Counted from the stretch's first letter, positions 44,287 through 53,600 are shown. The stretch is 64,000 nt of DNA from Anaerostipes hominis (ex Lee et al. 2021) (GCF_002270485.1 NZ_NQOG01000001.1:124001-188000), one strand, 5' to 3'. Numbers and translations: made by a program. Notes: generated from the letters alone by a model not told the origin.

Positions 44287-44787
44287 TTACTTTGAATCGG
44301 GTACTTTATTGTACTGTCTCACATAGTCAACATTCTTACTTTCATATGCAATCACCTTCCTCTGCGCAGGTTTCTTCATTCCATATTTCTTCATGGCCGT
44401 TTCCTGGATCGCAGAAAGATTGATACTCTGTTCGATCTCCAGGTTCAGATCCTCATTTTCGACCAGCAGTGTGCTGAGCTCCGATTTCTTGGAAGAGACC
44501 ACAGACCGCTGTCGCTCCAGTTTTGACTGCTCCGATAAATAGAAGAAGCTTACCAGTGCGATCACAAGCATTCCTGCTGCCAGCGCTTTGATAAACGCAA
44601 AATCAAATTCCAGAGCTTTTGTTTGGTTTGCCTTTGTCTGAGGTGTTGTCTTTCTTTTCGTGCGTACTGCCGGTTTCCTTTTCGGCTGCCTGGATGGTTC
44701 ATACTCGGGTTTTGCCGGTGCCGCTTCCATTTTCCGCGCAGTATTTCCGTAAATAAATTCATATCGCTCTTGTCTCGTCTTATTCAC
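44287..44787 (-). CDS. ftsL: Cell division protein FtsL
   Basis: A 166-residue bitopic protein: a long basic cytoplasmic N-terminus (RQPKRKPAVRTKRKTTPQTK), one TM helix (ALAAGMLVIALVSFFYL, about 88-105) and an extracytoplasmic coiled coil (QSKLERQRSVVSSKKSELST). Sequence is poorly conserved, as usual for FtsL; identity rests on layout and on position between rsmH and the first PBP. GTG 44787 is preferred, since AGGGGGAG stands nine bases before it; the open frame goes on to a TTG inside rsmH. Confidence 0.85.
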   Translation of the reverse strand: MNKTRQERYEFIYGNTARKMEAAPAKPEYEPSRQPKRKPAVRTKRKTTPQTKANQTKALEFDFAFIKALAAGMLVIALVSFFYLSEQSKLERQRSVVSSKKSELSTLLVENEDLNLEIEQSINLSAIQETAMKKYGMKKPAQRKVIAYESKNVDYVRQYNKVPDSK

Positions 44788-44806
44788 TTCGCTGTTCTCC
44801 CCCTCA

Positions 44807-45742
44807 CTATTTTCTCTCAAACACTCTTAATTTTGAACTTTTTGCTCTTTTGTTCCTCATAAGTTCTTCTTCGGTCGGTAAAATTGGCTTTCTTGTAATA
44901 ACCTTACCCTTCGATTCATTTCCACAGGTACAAATCGGAAAATTCGGTGGACAGGTACACGGTTTTTCATTTTTTCTGAATGCCCGTTTCACAATTCTGT
45001 CTTCCAAAGAATGAAAGGTAATGATACACAGTCTTCCTTCGGGGTTTAACAGCTCGATCATCTGGTCAAGGCTTGTCTTTAAGACTTCCAGCTCCCGGTT
45101 ACATTCAATCCGGATGGCCTGAAATGTCCTCTTTGCAGGATGTCCTCCCACAGCCCTCACCTTCATCGGTATTGCATGTTTGATCACCTCAATAAGCTGT
45201 CCTGTTGTCTCAATCGGTGCTTTCTCTCTCTCTGCTGCAATATGTTTGGCAATATTTTTAGCAAACTTGTCCTCTCCATAATCGCGGATAATATGAAACA
45301 ACTCCTGTTCACTGTATCCATTGACTATGTCTCTTGCAGAAAAAGTCTGCCTCTGATCCATCCTCATATCCAGCGGTACGTCCTCGCGGTATGTGAATCC
45401 CCTGTCCTTCTCATCCAGCTGAAAAGAGGAAACGCCAAGATCCAGAAGAATTCCGTCCACACGGGATATCCCCAGATCCTTCAGCACTTTCGGCATATTC
45501 ACATAGTTATCTCTTACAATCGTAACTTTATCCTGAAACGGAGCAAGCCGTTTGGTGCTTGCCCTGATCGCATCCTCGTCCTGGTCAATGCCAATATATC
45601 GTCCCTTTTCAGAGAGCCTGTTAAGAACATGAAAGGCATGTCCGCCTCCTCCAAGAGTCCCATCCACGTAGATACCGTCCGGTTTTATCTTTAGTTCCCT
45701 TATTGTTTCATCCAACAACACAGATGCATGTTCAAAATCCAT
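44807..45742 (-). CDS. rsmH: 16S rRNA (cytosine-1402-N4)-methyltransferase RsmH
   Basis: Methylates C1402 in the ribosomal P site. The 311-residue protein has the SAM site [15 protein letters not shown], the later [21 protein letters not shown], and [15 protein letters not shown] and [13 protein letters not shown] motifs of MraW/RsmH. It lies 16 bases after mraZ, the standard opening of a dcw cluster. Confidence 0.96.
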   Translation of the reverse strand: MDFEHASVLLDETIRELKIKPDGIYVDGTLGGGGHAFHVLNRLSEKGRYIGIDQDEDAIRASTKRLAPFQDKVTIVRDNYVNMPKVLKDLGISRVDGILLDLGVSSFQLDEKDRGFTYREDVPLDMRMDQRQTFSARDIVNGYSEQELFHIIRDYGEDKFAKNIAKHIAAEREKAPIETTGQLIEVIKHAIPMKVRAVGGHPAKRTFQAIRIECNRELEVLKTSLDQMIELLNPEGRLCIITFHSLEDRIVKRAFRKNEKPCTCPPNFPICTCGNESKGKVITRKPILPTEEELMRNKRAKSSKLRVFERK

Positions 45743-45758
45743 TTGTCTTTCCTTCCAT

Positions 45759-46190
45759 TCAGATATTCAAACCTAGTTCCTGCATGCTCTGGGCAATATC
45801 GTCCATATCGTCATAAGCATTATTTTCAAGCCATTGTTCTTTGCTCCATACCTCAATACGGTCCAGCATGCCCGTAAGAACTACTTCCTTATCCATCTGT
45901 GCAAATTCACGCAGTGTGCCCGGCACCAGGATTCTGCCCTGCTTGTCCAATTCACAAGTGGATGCTCCGGCCAAAAAGAATCTCGAAAACTTCCGTGCAT
46001 TCTTATCGATCAGCGGCAGGTTTCTTAATTTTTCCTCAAAAGCCTCCCACTCTTTCATAGGGAACACGAATAGGCATCCATCCAATCCCTTTGTAAGAAC
46101 AAACTCATTGCCCAGTGCTTCTCTGAACTTTGAGGGGATTATCAGTCTGCCTTTAGCATCGATTGTGTGATTGTATTCGCCCATGAACAT
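45759..46190 (-). CDS. mraZ: Transcriptional regulator MraZ
   Basis: DNA-binding repressor of the dcw cluster. The 142-residue protein contains two AbrB-like halves, each with a DxxGR motif ([17 protein letters not shown] and [17 protein letters not shown]). Start at ATG 46190 (MFMGEYNH), preceded by GGCAGGTGATTACC; the longer frame to 46229 has no site. It heads the cluster, and three 10-base repeats that fit its binding boxes lie about 75 bases upstream. Confidence 0.95.
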   Translation of the reverse strand: MFMGEYNHTIDAKGRLIIPSKFREALGNEFVLTKGLDGCLFVFPMKEWEAFEEKLRNLPLIDKNARKFSRFFLAGASTCELDKQGRILVPGTLREFAQMDKEVVLTGMLDRIEVWSKEQWLENNAYDDMDDIAQSMQELGLNI

Positions 46191-46260
46191 GGTAATCACC
46201 TGCCGTTTCCCAAACCGGGTGCGCTCCACCTGATGATCAGTTGTGACACTTTGTGGTCTT

Positions 46261-46329
46261 TTCTACCCACTATCCACCACTTCTCACCACTACTGTCTCC
46301 ATTCTAATGGATTGTCCACAAAAAATCAA
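46261..46329 (-). promoter_or_regulatory. dcw promoter with three MraZ boxes
   Basis: On the minus strand -35 TTGATT (46324-46329) and -10 TAGAAT (46301-46306) are 17 bases apart. Just downstream, GTGG recurs three times at exact 10-base intervals (46261-46290): GTGGTGAGAA, GTGGTGGATA, GTGGGTAGAA. MraZ is known to bind 10-base direct repeats with a TGG core at this location and to repress the cluster. Confidence 0.75.
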
Positions 46330-46331
46330 GA

Positions 46332-46371
46332 AATAAAAAAACTGTCCACAGAATTTTTTCTGTGAACAGTT
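46332..46371 (-). terminator. Intrinsic terminator after lgt
   Basis: Minus strand AACTGTTCACAGAA, short A-rich loop, TTCTGTGGACAGTT, then TTTTTATTTC. It isolates lgt from the dcw promoter that follows at once. Confidence 0.85.
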
Positions 46372-46385
46372 TCTTTTCCACACTT

Positions 46386-47267
46386 TTATTGTTTCCGTTT
46401 TCTCCACTTACAGAGAAGGACGAGCAGTGCCCCAACAGCCAAAAGTACCGCAACTACCTGGGATACGGCGATTTGTGTCCCTGGGATCAGAAGCTGGTCT
46501 GTCCGAAGACCCTCGATCCAGAATCGTCCAATCCCATATCCCATGGCATAAATTACCAGCATCTGGCCGTCAAATTTTTTGTGCCTGGACATGATGACAA
46601 TGATGATCAGCAGTGCCAGATTCCACAGTCCTTCATATAAGAACGTAGGGTGTACCTGAATATAGGTGTTCATATGGCTTCCGCTTCCCACAAACACAGC
46701 CTGGTCATACAGCCCGGCATCCACAATCTCCGAAAGTCTTCCGTGTTTTACGAAATAGTCTGTGGGGATCTGCATAGCCAAAGGCCCATTGGTAAAGCCG
46801 CCGAACGCTTCCCTGTTGAAAAAGTTCCCCCACCGGCCCAGGATCTGGCCGATCAGCAGCCCCGGCACCGCAATATCCGCCAGTTTGAAAAATTCTATTT
46901 TCTTCACTCTGCAGAAGATTACCATCACAATAACCGAAGCGATAATCCCTCCATAAATGGCAAGGCCTCCGCTCCTGGTATTCAGTATCTCCGTCAGATG
47001 ATCTTTGTAGTAATCCCAGGAAAAAATAACATAGTAAAGTCTTGCCCCAATGATAGCAGGAATCATCACCGCGATGATGAAATCAAAGACCAGCTCCGGA
47101 TTAACTCCGTTTTTCTTAGCCATCCTGGCCGCCGCCAGCATCCCCAGCAGAAAACCCAGTGCAATGACCATACCGTAATATTTAATCTCAAATCCTCCGA
47201 TACTGATGCCCTCTCCCACATGTTTGAACACAATACCCAAAAATGGAAACCGGATTTCATTTTCCAT
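46386..47267 (-). CDS. lgt: Prolipoprotein diacylglyceryl transferase
   Basis: Transfers diacylglycerol to the lipobox Cys of lipoproteins such as PstS. The 293-residue membrane protein with seven helices shows the Lgt signature GRWGNFFNREAFGG, the early YGMVIALGFLLGM with catalytic Tyr, GARLYYVIF and a late YAMGYGIGRFWIEGLRTDQL. Divergent from ychF. Confidence 0.95.
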   Translation of the reverse strand: MENEIRFPFLGIVFKHVGEGISIGGFEIKYYGMVIALGFLLGMLAAARMAKKNGVNPELVFDFIIAVMIPAIIGARLYYVIFSWDYYKDHLTEILNTRSGGLAIYGGIIASVIVMVIFCRVKKIEFFKLADIAVPGLLIGQILGRWGNFFNREAFGGFTNGPLAMQIPTDYFVKHGRLSEIVDAGLYDQAVFVGSGSHMNTYIQVHPTFLYEGLWNLALLIIIVIMSRHKKFDGQMLVIYAMGYGIGRFWIEGLRTDQLLIPGTQIAVSQVVAVLLAVGALLVLLCKWRKRKQ

Positions 47268-47410
47268 ATTCGCATTACTCCTTTCCGTCGTTTCATCTTA
47301 TCCCATTTTTCTTTTCTTTTCAAGGTTCTTATGGTAGACTTGTTGTATCAATGTCCTTGGATCACAGGACTATATTTACGCAAAGACATTAAGAAAGGAA
47401 TCAATACACA

Positions 47411-48508
47411 ATGAAATTAGGAATCGTAGGACTGCCAAATGTAGGTAAGAGTACTTTGTTTAATTCTCTCACGAAAGCGGGTGCCGAGTCTGCCAACTAT
47501 CCGTTCTGCACCATCGACCCGAACGTAGGGATCGTTACCGTGCCGGATAAAAGGCTGGACGTGCTGTCCGAGATGTATCACTCAAAAAAAGTCATTCCCG
47601 CAGTTATCGAGTTTGTAGACATCGCAGGTCTCGTCAAGGGAGCTTCCAAAGGTGAGGGCCTCGGCAACCAGTTTCTGGCCAATATCCGTGAGGTCGATGC
47701 CATTGTCCATGTAGTCCGTTGCTTTGAAGATGAAAACATCGTCCATGTAGACGGTTCAGTCAGCCCGCTTCGGGATATCGAAACCATCAATTTTGAGCTG
47801 ATTTTTTCCGACATCGAAGTTCTTGACAGAAGAATTGCCAAGTCAAAAAAAGGTTCCCGAAATGACAAGTCCCTCGCCCAGGAAGTAGAACTTCTGGAGC
47901 GGGTAAAAGCCCATCTTGAAGACGGAAAACTGGCCAAGACATTCGTGACCGATGATGAAGAAGAACAGGAAATCCTGAATTCCTGCAATCTCTTAACGAT
48001 CAAGCCTGTGATTTTTGCCGCCAATGTCTGTGAGGATGATCTCATGGATGATGCCGCATCCAACGAGTTTGTAAATGAAGTGAGAACTTATGCAAAAGAT
48101 GTAGATGCTGGTGTTTTCGTAATCTGTGCCCAGATTGAACAGGAAATCGCAGAACTGGACGACGAAGAACGAAAAGAATTTTTAGAGGATCTGGGCCTTA
48201 AAGAGTCAGGCCTTGATAAACTGATCTCTGCCAGCTATTCACTGCTTGGCCTGATCAGTTATCTGACATCCGGGGAAGACGAGACGAGGGCCTGGACGAT
48301 TACAAAAGGAACAAAAGCACCCCAGGCGGCCGGAAAGATCCATACTGATTTCGAGCGGGGCTTCATCCGCGCCGAGGTGGTTTCCTATGATGATCTGGTT
48401 GAAAATGGAAGCATCGCGGCAGCCAGAGAAAAAGGACTGGTGAGACAGGAAGGGAAAGAATACGTCGTACAGGACGGAGACGTGATTGTGTTTAAGTTTA
48501 ATGTGTGA
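47411..48508 (+). CDS. ychF: Redox-responsive ATPase/GTPase YchF
   Basis: Obg-family P-loop protein that binds ribosomes and prefers ATP in characterised homologues. 365 residues: Walker A GLPNVGKSTL at 7-16, VDIAGLVKGASKGEGLGNQFL, the altered G4 and C-terminal TGS domain with GTKAPQAAGKIHTDFERGFIRAEV. AAGAAAGGAATC precedes the ATG. One of few plus-strand genes here. A long imperfect inverted repeat begins right at its stop. Confidence 0.96.
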   Translation: MKLGIVGLPNVGKSTLFNSLTKAGAESANYPFCTIDPNVGIVTVPDKRLDVLSEMYHSKKVIPAVIEFVDIAGLVKGASKGEGLGNQFLANIREVDAIVHVVRCFEDENIVHVDGSVSPLRDIETINFELIFSDIEVLDRRIAKSKKGSRNDKSLAQEVELLERVKAHLEDGKLAKTFVTDDEEEQEILNSCNLLTIKPVIFAANVCEDDLMDDAASNEFVNEVRTYAKDVDAGVFVICAQIEQEIAELDDEERKEFLEDLGLKESGLDKLISASYSLLGLISYLTSGEDETRAWTITKGTKAPQAAGKIHTDFERGFIRAEVVSYDDLVENGSIAAAREKGLVRQEGKEYVVQDGDVIVFKFNV

Positions 48509-48712
48509 CATTTTGACCTGTTTTCCGGCTTGCTGTCTCAGAGATGTAAGATTTTCTAACTTTCAGCAAAGTCTCTCCGGCGGCCCGTTCGGAACTCGCT
48601 GACGCTCAAACAGCCTCACTGTGCTTCGCACACCGCCTCCGAGCCTTTTCTGAAAGAAGAAAAACTAACATCTCTTCGAATGCAAGGCCTCCAAACCGGT
48701 CAAAATGGACAT
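48507..48712 (+). repeat. Long imperfect inverted repeat downstream of ychF
   Basis: The two ends of a 200-base segment pair in order: CATTTTGACC with GGTCAAAATG, CCGGCTTGC with GCAAGGCC-type bases, and GAGATGTAAGATTTTCTAAC with a matching stretch ending AACATCTC. The GC-rich centre (48571-48645) has its own stems, such as GTGCTTCGCAC. No coding capacity. It occupies most of the 308-base gap between ychF and the NlpC/P60 gene, and could be a MITE-like element or a structured RNA. I found no second copy in the window. Confidence 0.65.
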
Positions 48713-48748
48713 AATATTTACTGGATGGTTCCATTTGCTTTTTACAGA

Positions 48749-48789
48749 GAAACCGCCGTGGTTCACATTTGTGAACCGCGGCGGTTTCT
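48749..48789. terminator. Bidirectional terminator between ychF and the NlpC/P60 gene
   Basis: Near-perfect hairpin AGAAACCGCCGTGGTTCAC / GTGAACCGCGGCGGTTTCT with a short loop. T runs are short on both sides, but the stem is very strong and the two genes converge on it. Confidence 0.75.
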
Positions 48790-48816
48790 TGGTATATGTA
48801 AATAATCTTCTCTCAC

Positions 48817-50082
48817 TTAGTTGATGATGCGCACTGCTTTGCACGGTGTCCGGTATCCCATACTGGATACTTTGATGCCTCCCCTTGGATATGGGGCGGA
48901 ATTGCTCGCGTGGACTACCTGACCGTTTCCAATGTACATGGTCACATGATTGATCCGGCCTCCCCGTTTATAGAACAGCAGATCTCCGGGTTTGACGCTG
49001 CTGATGGAGATGGTGCGTCCATCGTTTGCCTGGGAATAGGATGTTCTGCTGATGTTATAACCAAAATGACCGAGCACCTGCTGAGTAAATCCGGAACAGT
49101 CCGTGCCGTTTGTCAGGCTGTTTCCGCCGTAGCGGTACTTATTCCCCACAAACTTCAGAGCATAATTTACAACCTGCCGGCGGGTAGTTCCTGAGGAACT
49201 GCTCCCACTCTCCTGAGAAGAGGAATCCTGCCTTTCGCTCTCGGTTGTTCTCTCTGTACTCGCAGTACTCTTTGCTGTCTTTGTATTTTTTACCGTTGAC
49301 TTTGCACTGGTATAGTAATACCCAATACTGACATAATCTTTTGCCAGATAGCCTTTGTCCCCGTCTGCCTTCACATTGACCCACTCTGCAGATTCTCCGA
49401 GGACTTTGTAGCTGTCATCTCTGGAGACCAGTGTCAAAACTTTTGCTTTGGTAGACTGTTTCTGTCTGACCTTCAGTGTATCTACTTTCACCACTGCTTT
49501 TTTCGGAAAATTATGTTCCTTTGCGTAACTGTGAATATTGCTTCCCCAGATCAGATACTCGTTCTTCACATAACCGGTCACTTTTCCGGAACGGATCCTG
49601 CTCCATTCTTTTCCCTTTTTTAATACTGTGCCGATGTTTCCTTTTTTGAACTTTCCAACCACAGGACTGGAAATACTCTTTTTCTTTCTGATATTCAGTA
49701 CAGACCGCACGTTGGGTGTTGCCTTTCCCCTGTAAAATGAAGCAGAAAATTCAGGCTCTTTTGTCTTTTTCTGTACCGCAGCCGTCACCGGCTGTTTTGC
49801 TGTCACCTTTTGTTTTGCGGAAGTCGCTGCCGGCTGCTTTTTAACTTCTGTAATATGCTGTGTCTTTGTCGTCTTCTTCACTGCCGCCGTAGCCGAGGCT
49901 GCTTTTACATTTTTCTTTGGTGCTGAACTGTCTGACTCTGTGTACTGTTCCATAGCTGCCGCAGATCCCGCAAGACCGGTCTGGTACTGATCGCCTTTGG
50001 CGTCTGCGAATGTAGAAACTCCGAGAATGAATGCCAGTGACAGTCCGGCTGCCATCGTTCCCTTTGCTATCTTATGCTTCAT
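48817..50082 (-). CDS. Secreted NlpC/P60 peptidoglycan endopeptidase with SH3 domains
   Basis: A 421-residue exported cell-wall hydrolase. Signal peptide (KGTMAAGLSLAFILGVSTFADA), a low-complexity Ala/Lys/Thr linker at about 45-125, two bacterial SH3 domains (from RSVLNIRKKKSISSPVVG, about 125-175, and VDTLKVRQKQSTKAKVLT, about 195-255), a Ser-rich linker, and the NlpC/P60 domain with catalytic Cys in GTDCSGFTQQVL, His in RINHVTMYIGNGQVVHAS and the third polar residue in that HAS. Likely cuts within the peptide stem. Convergent with ychF; monocistronic. Confidence 0.93.
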   Translation of the reverse strand: MKHKIAKGTMAAGLSLAFILGVSTFADAKGDQYQTGLAGSAAAMEQYTESDSSAPKKNVKAASATAAVKKTTKTQHITEVKKQPAATSAKQKVTAKQPVTAAVQKKTKEPEFSASFYRGKATPNVRSVLNIRKKKSISSPVVGKFKKGNIGTVLKKGKEWSRIRSGKVTGYVKNEYLIWGSNIHSYAKEHNFPKKAVVKVDTLKVRQKQSTKAKVLTLVSRDDSYKVLGESAEWVNVKADGDKGYLAKDYVSIGYYYTSAKSTVKNTKTAKSTASTERTTESERQDSSSQESGSSSSGTTRRQVVNYALKFVGNKYRYGGNSLTNGTDCSGFTQQVLGHFGYNISRTSYSQANDGRTISISSVKPGDLLFYKRGGRINHVTMYIGNGQVVHASNSAPYPRGGIKVSSMGYRTPCKAVRIIN

Positions 50083-50212
50083 ATCCCTCTGTGTCTCCCT
50101 CTCCTTCCTGCGTATTGTGAACTTATTATAACATTATTAAAATTAACTTAACACATTCTGTGTAAAATGTCAATGAATCGTCATATTTTGACAAAACTCT
50201 GTGTCAGGAACT

Positions 50213-50245
50213 TTAAAAGGACCATGCCGGCAAAGGCATGGTCCT
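50213..50245 (-). terminator. Intrinsic terminator after dapL
   Basis: Minus strand GGACCATGCC, loop TTTGCC, GGCATGGTCC, then TTTTAAAG. Confidence 0.85.
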
Positions 50246-50256
50246 GCAAAATACAT

Positions 50257-51471
50257 TTATATATTTTTAATCCGTTCAATGGCTTTCACCGTATTCTCGT
50301 AATTTCCAAATGCCGTGAGCCGGAAATAGCCTTCCCCGCTCGGTCCGAATCCTGATCCCGGTGTTCCCACCACATTCGCCTGCTCCAGCAGGTGGTCAAA
50401 GAAATCCCAGGAAGACATTCCCTCCGGAGTCTTTAACCAGATATATGGTGCGTTGACTCCGCCGGACACGGTATATCCCGCTTCTTTTAATCCCTCAAAG
50501 ATGACTTTTGCATTATTCATATAGTAGCCGACCTGTTCTTTCAGCTGGGCTTTTCCCTGCTCTGTATAAACAGCCGCTCCCGCTTTCTGAACAATATATG
50601 GTGCACCGTTATATTTTGTTCCGTGGCGTCTTGCCCATAAATCATGGAGTTTTACGTCTCCGCATTTCAGATCCTTCGGAACCACCGCATATCCCAGGCG
50701 CACACCGGTAAAGCCTGCATTTTTAGAAAAACTCTTTAACTCAATGGCACAGTTCCGTGCTCCTTCACACTCATAGATGGTGTGGGCCACATTATCTTCT
50801 GAAATATATGCCTCATATGCCGCATCATAAATGATGACCGCTCCGTTTTTGTTGGCATAATCCACCCAGCCCTGAAGCTGGTCTTTTGTGATCGTAGAAC
50901 CAGTCGGGTTATTTGGGAAACACAGATAAATAATATCCGGCACTTCCTCAGGAAATTCCGGCGCGAAATTATTCTCTGCCGTACACGGCATATAGATCAC
51001 ATCGCTCCATGTCTCACTCTTTGGGTCATAGGTACCCGTTCTGCCTGCCATGACATTGGTGTCTACATAGACCGGGTAAACAGGATCGCAGACAGCGATT
51101 TTATTATCCTGTGCAAAGATCTCCTGGATATTTCCCGAGTCACACTTTGCTCCGTCGCTGACAAAGATCTCGTCCGCCTCAATCTGCGCGCCCCGTGACC
51201 TGTAATCACCTTCCATGATAGCATTTCTTAAAAATTCATATCCAAGGTCCGGTGCATAGCCATGAAAGGTCTCCGCTGCCGCCATCTCATCCACTGCGCC
51301 GTGAAGCGCCTCGATGATCGACGGAGCCAGCGGCTGTGTCACATCCCCGATCCCCAGACGGATAAGCTCTTTGTTCGGATTGGCTTCCTGGTATGCATTG
51401 ACCTTTTTGGCAATGGTTGAAAACAAATAACTTCCTGGTAATTTTAAATAATTTTCGTTAATCTTAAACAT
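50257..51471 (-). CDS. dapL: LL-diaminopimelate aminotransferase
   Basis: PLP enzyme that turns tetrahydrodipicolinate directly into LL-diaminopimelate using glutamate, the short route to lysine and peptidoglycan. The 404-residue protein has [55 protein letters not shown] and the PLP Lys in [18 protein letters not shown]. Length and motifs fit DapL and not the general aspartate aminotransferases. It is followed by its own terminator and preceded by the ANTAR gene 34 bases upstream. Confidence 0.94.
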   Translation of the reverse strand: MFKINENYLKLPGSYLFSTIAKKVNAYQEANPNKELIRLGIGDVTQPLAPSIIEALHGAVDEMAAAETFHGYAPDLGYEFLRNAIMEGDYRSRGAQIEADEIFVSDGAKCDSGNIQEIFAQDNKIAVCDPVYPVYVDTNVMAGRTGTYDPKSETWSDVIYMPCTAENNFAPEFPEEVPDIIYLCFPNNPTGSTITKDQLQGWVDYANKNGAVIIYDAAYEAYISEDNVAHTIYECEGARNCAIELKSFSKNAGFTGVRLGYAVVPKDLKCGDVKLHDLWARRHGTKYNGAPYIVQKAGAAVYTEQGKAQLKEQVGYYMNNAKVIFEGLKEAGYTVSGGVNAPYIWLKTPEGMSSWDFFDHLLEQANVVGTPGSGFGPSGEGYFRLTAFGNYENTVKAIERIKNI

Positions 51472-51505
51472 GATGTCCTCCTAATAATTTACTATAAAAG
51501 TCCGT

Positions 51506-52063
51506 TTAGTATCTATATGAATCCCGGATCATCTTAGCCATTTCAATCAGTCCCACACCGCTGTTCATGCTGCGGCGCTGAATATACTCGTGGGCTTCCT
51601 GTTCTGAGATCCGGTTGTTTTTCATCAGCAGTTCCTTCGTTTCTTCGATGATCTCCAGCTCTTCCCTCGTACGCTGTCTCGGCCTGTGCCGTTTTTTCTT
51701 CTGAGCGTTGCACAGAGCGTCCGCCATTTCCCGTACTTTTTCCATCAGAAACGGGGGCTTTAAAGGCATTGGCAGATACTCCATCCCCTGGATATCCAAA
51801 AATTCCAGACTCGCCTGTGGAGCTAAAACAATCATCCTGAATCCGTCAGGGAGATATTCTCTCAGTTCACTGCAGACCATGTCCGCAAACTTATATCCGC
51901 AGACGATCAGCCCGTCTTCCAGGCTTTCGGCCCGCTGCATGATCTGGGCGCCTGTGACACAGGCAGCCGTCACTTCAAATCCGTTTCTCACAAGCAGGTT
52001 GCGGATACTCCTTGCCTGCTCCTGTTTCGGGAAAAGAACAAAAATATGAACCAAGCTTCCCAC
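51506..52063 (-). CDS. ANTAR-domain response regulator next to glnA
   Basis: A 185-residue protein with an N-terminal receiver-like fold (HIFVLFPKQEQARSIRNLL to about residue 110) in which the usual phospho-acceptor region reads DGLIVCGYKF without a clear Asp, so it is a degenerate receiver. The C-terminus is an ANTAR RNA-binding domain (ETKELLMKNNRISEQEAHEY, IQRRSMNSGVGLIEMA). ANTAR proteins bind paired stem-loops in mRNA leaders and stop termination, often in nitrogen genes. It follows glnA by 33 bases; the same pairing is common in Clostridia. Confidence 0.9.
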   Translation of the reverse strand: MGSLVHIFVLFPKQEQARSIRNLLVRNGFEVTAACVTGAQIMQRAESLEDGLIVCGYKFADMVCSELREYLPDGFRMIVLAPQASLEFLDIQGMEYLPMPLKPPFLMEKVREMADALCNAQKKKRHRPRQRTREELEIIEETKELLMKNNRISEQEAHEYIQRRSMNSGVGLIEMAKMIRDSYRY

Positions 52064-52096
52064 CTCCCCGTATGAATGACGCCTGCCTTCTGCCTG

Positions 52097-53428
52097 TCAA
52101 ATCTTGTACAAATATTCATCTATTTCCCACTGAGAGACATTTTTCTGATAGGATTCCCATTCTCCCTGTTTTGCATCCAGATACCGGTCAAAAATATGAT
52201 GTCCGAGCACCTCTTTCATGAACTCACTGTCCTTGAACAGGTCCATTGCCTCCTTCATATCCCTTGGAAGGGCCCCGATACCGGCTTTTAATTTTGCCTT
52301 CTCTGTAACTTCGTATTGATTCTTTGTAGATGCCTTTCCGGGCTGCAGCTTATTTTCAAGGCCGTCGATCCCTGCCGCGAGGCTCACTGCAAGCGCAAGG
52401 TAAGGATTGGCCGCAGAATCCGGGCTTCTGAATTCCAGACGTGTTCCGCTTCCTCTGGCCGTCGGCACACGAATCAGCGGACTTCTGTTTGCCGGAGACC
52501 AGGAAATATCCACCGGAGCCTCATATCCCGGCACGATGCGCTTATAGGAATTCACCAATGGATTTGTGATCAGCGACATCTCCGGCGCATGCTTCATCAG
52601 GCCTGCCATAAAGTGGTACGCCTCATCGCTGAGCCCCAGTTCGCCTCTGGAGTCTGCGAACATATTCTGGCCTTCGCTCCAAAGAGACATATTAAGGTGC
52701 ATTCCGGAACCATCCACACCGGAGATCGGCTTCGGCATAAAGCTCGCATACAGCCCATGCCGTTTTGCAATGTACTTTACTACAAATTTAAAGGTGAGGA
52801 TATTGTCCGCAGTACGGAGTGCATTGTCGTATTTAAAATCAATCTCATGCTGAGCCGGAGCCACCTCATGGTGAGAGGCTTCGATCTCAAATCCCATATT
52901 CTCCAGGTTCAGGATCATATCTCTTCTGGCCGCCTCACCAAGATCCAGCGGCGCCACATCAAAATAGCCTGCTTTTTCATGAGTCAGCGTCGTGGGACAG
53001 CCTTCCTCGTCCGTGTGGAACAAAAAGAATTCACACTCCGGCCCTACATTGAAATTATATCCAAGCTTCTTGCTCTTCCTGAGCACTTTCTTCAGGATAT
53101 AGCGGGAATCCCCGATGAATGGAAGTCCGTCCTGTCCGTACACGTCACAGACCAGTCTCGCGACTTTTCCGCTCTGGGAATGCCATGGAAATATGAGAAA
53201 GCTGTCCAGATCAGGGTACAGATACATGTCGGATTCTTCTATCCGCACAAAACCGTCCACTGAAGACCCGTCAAACATACACTTATTATCCAATGCTTTT
53301 TCCAGCTGTCTTGCAGTGATTGCCACATTTTTAAGCGTCCCGAACACATCGGAAAACTGCAGCCGGATAAACTGTACGTCATTTTCCCTGACCAGATCTA
53401 TGATGTCCTGCTTGGTATATCGGTCCAT
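52097..53428 (-). CDS. glnA: Glutamine synthetase type I
   Basis: Makes glutamine from glutamate, ammonia and ATP. 443 residues with a beta-grasp start (IRLQFSDVFGTLKNVAITARQLE), the metal Glu residues in NVGPECEFFLF, the ATP region GSGMHLNMSL, the active-site loop NSYKRIVPGYEAP and NRSPLIRVPTARGSGTRLEFR. The adenylation Tyr loop of proteobacterial GS is not present, so this is the Gram-positive GSI-alpha form, controlled by feedback and regulators and not by AMP addition. Driven by a good sigma-A promoter. Confidence 0.97.
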   Translation of the reverse strand: MDRYTKQDIIDLVRENDVQFIRLQFSDVFGTLKNVAITARQLEKALDNKCMFDGSSVDGFVRIEESDMYLYPDLDSFLIFPWHSQSGKVARLVCDVYGQDGLPFIGDSRYILKKVLRKSKKLGYNFNVGPECEFFLFHTDEEGCPTTLTHEKAGYFDVAPLDLGEAARRDMILNLENMGFEIEASHHEVAPAQHEIDFKYDNALRTADNILTFKFVVKYIAKRHGLYASFMPKPISGVDGSGMHLNMSLWSEGQNMFADSRGELGLSDEAYHFMAGLMKHAPEMSLITNPLVNSYKRIVPGYEAPVDISWSPANRSPLIRVPTARGSGTRLEFRSPDSAANPYLALAVSLAAGIDGLENKLQPGKASTKNQYEVTEKAKLKAGIGALPRDMKEAMDLFKDSEFMKEVLGHHIFDRYLDAKQGEWESYQKNVSQWEIDEYLYKI

Positions 53429-53489
53429 ATCATCACTCCTCTTTTCTTTTTTAATATCTGACTTAAAATTACAGCCAGCGGTTAAGATA

Positions 53490-53518
53490 ATTCTATCAAG
53501 TTACATTTTTATTGTCAA
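53490..53518 (-). promoter_or_regulatory. Sigma-A promoter of glnA
   Basis: TTGACA (53513-53518), 17 bases, TAGAAT (53490-53495), on the minus strand, about 60 bases before the glnA ATG. The leader is short, with a weak stem CTGGCT/AGTCAG; no ANTAR-type tandem hairpins are apparent. Confidence 0.75.
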
Positions 53519-53554
53519 TCAGGGCAGAGGGAACACCGTCCTCCTGTAATACTG

Positions 53555-53591
53555 AAAAAAGGGGTACCTTTAATAGACTTAAAGGTACCCC
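53555..53591 (-). terminator. Intrinsic terminator after carB
   Basis: Minus strand GGGGTACCTTTAA, loop, TTAAAGGTACCCC, then TTTTTTCAG. Very strong. Confidence 0.93.
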
Positions 53592-53600
53592 GTTGTACGT

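Noticed and set aside
46650-47414. 254-codon plus-strand frame opposite lgt
   Set aside because: Opposite a clear lgt; unlikely composition and it runs into the ychF start.
52316-53263. 315-codon plus-strand frame opposite glnA
   Set aside because: Antisense to glnA, which has all its motifs; no start site signals.
53429-53495. ANTAR tandem-hairpin target in the glnA leader
   Set aside because: Only one weak stem with a nine-base loop, not two hexaloop hairpins.
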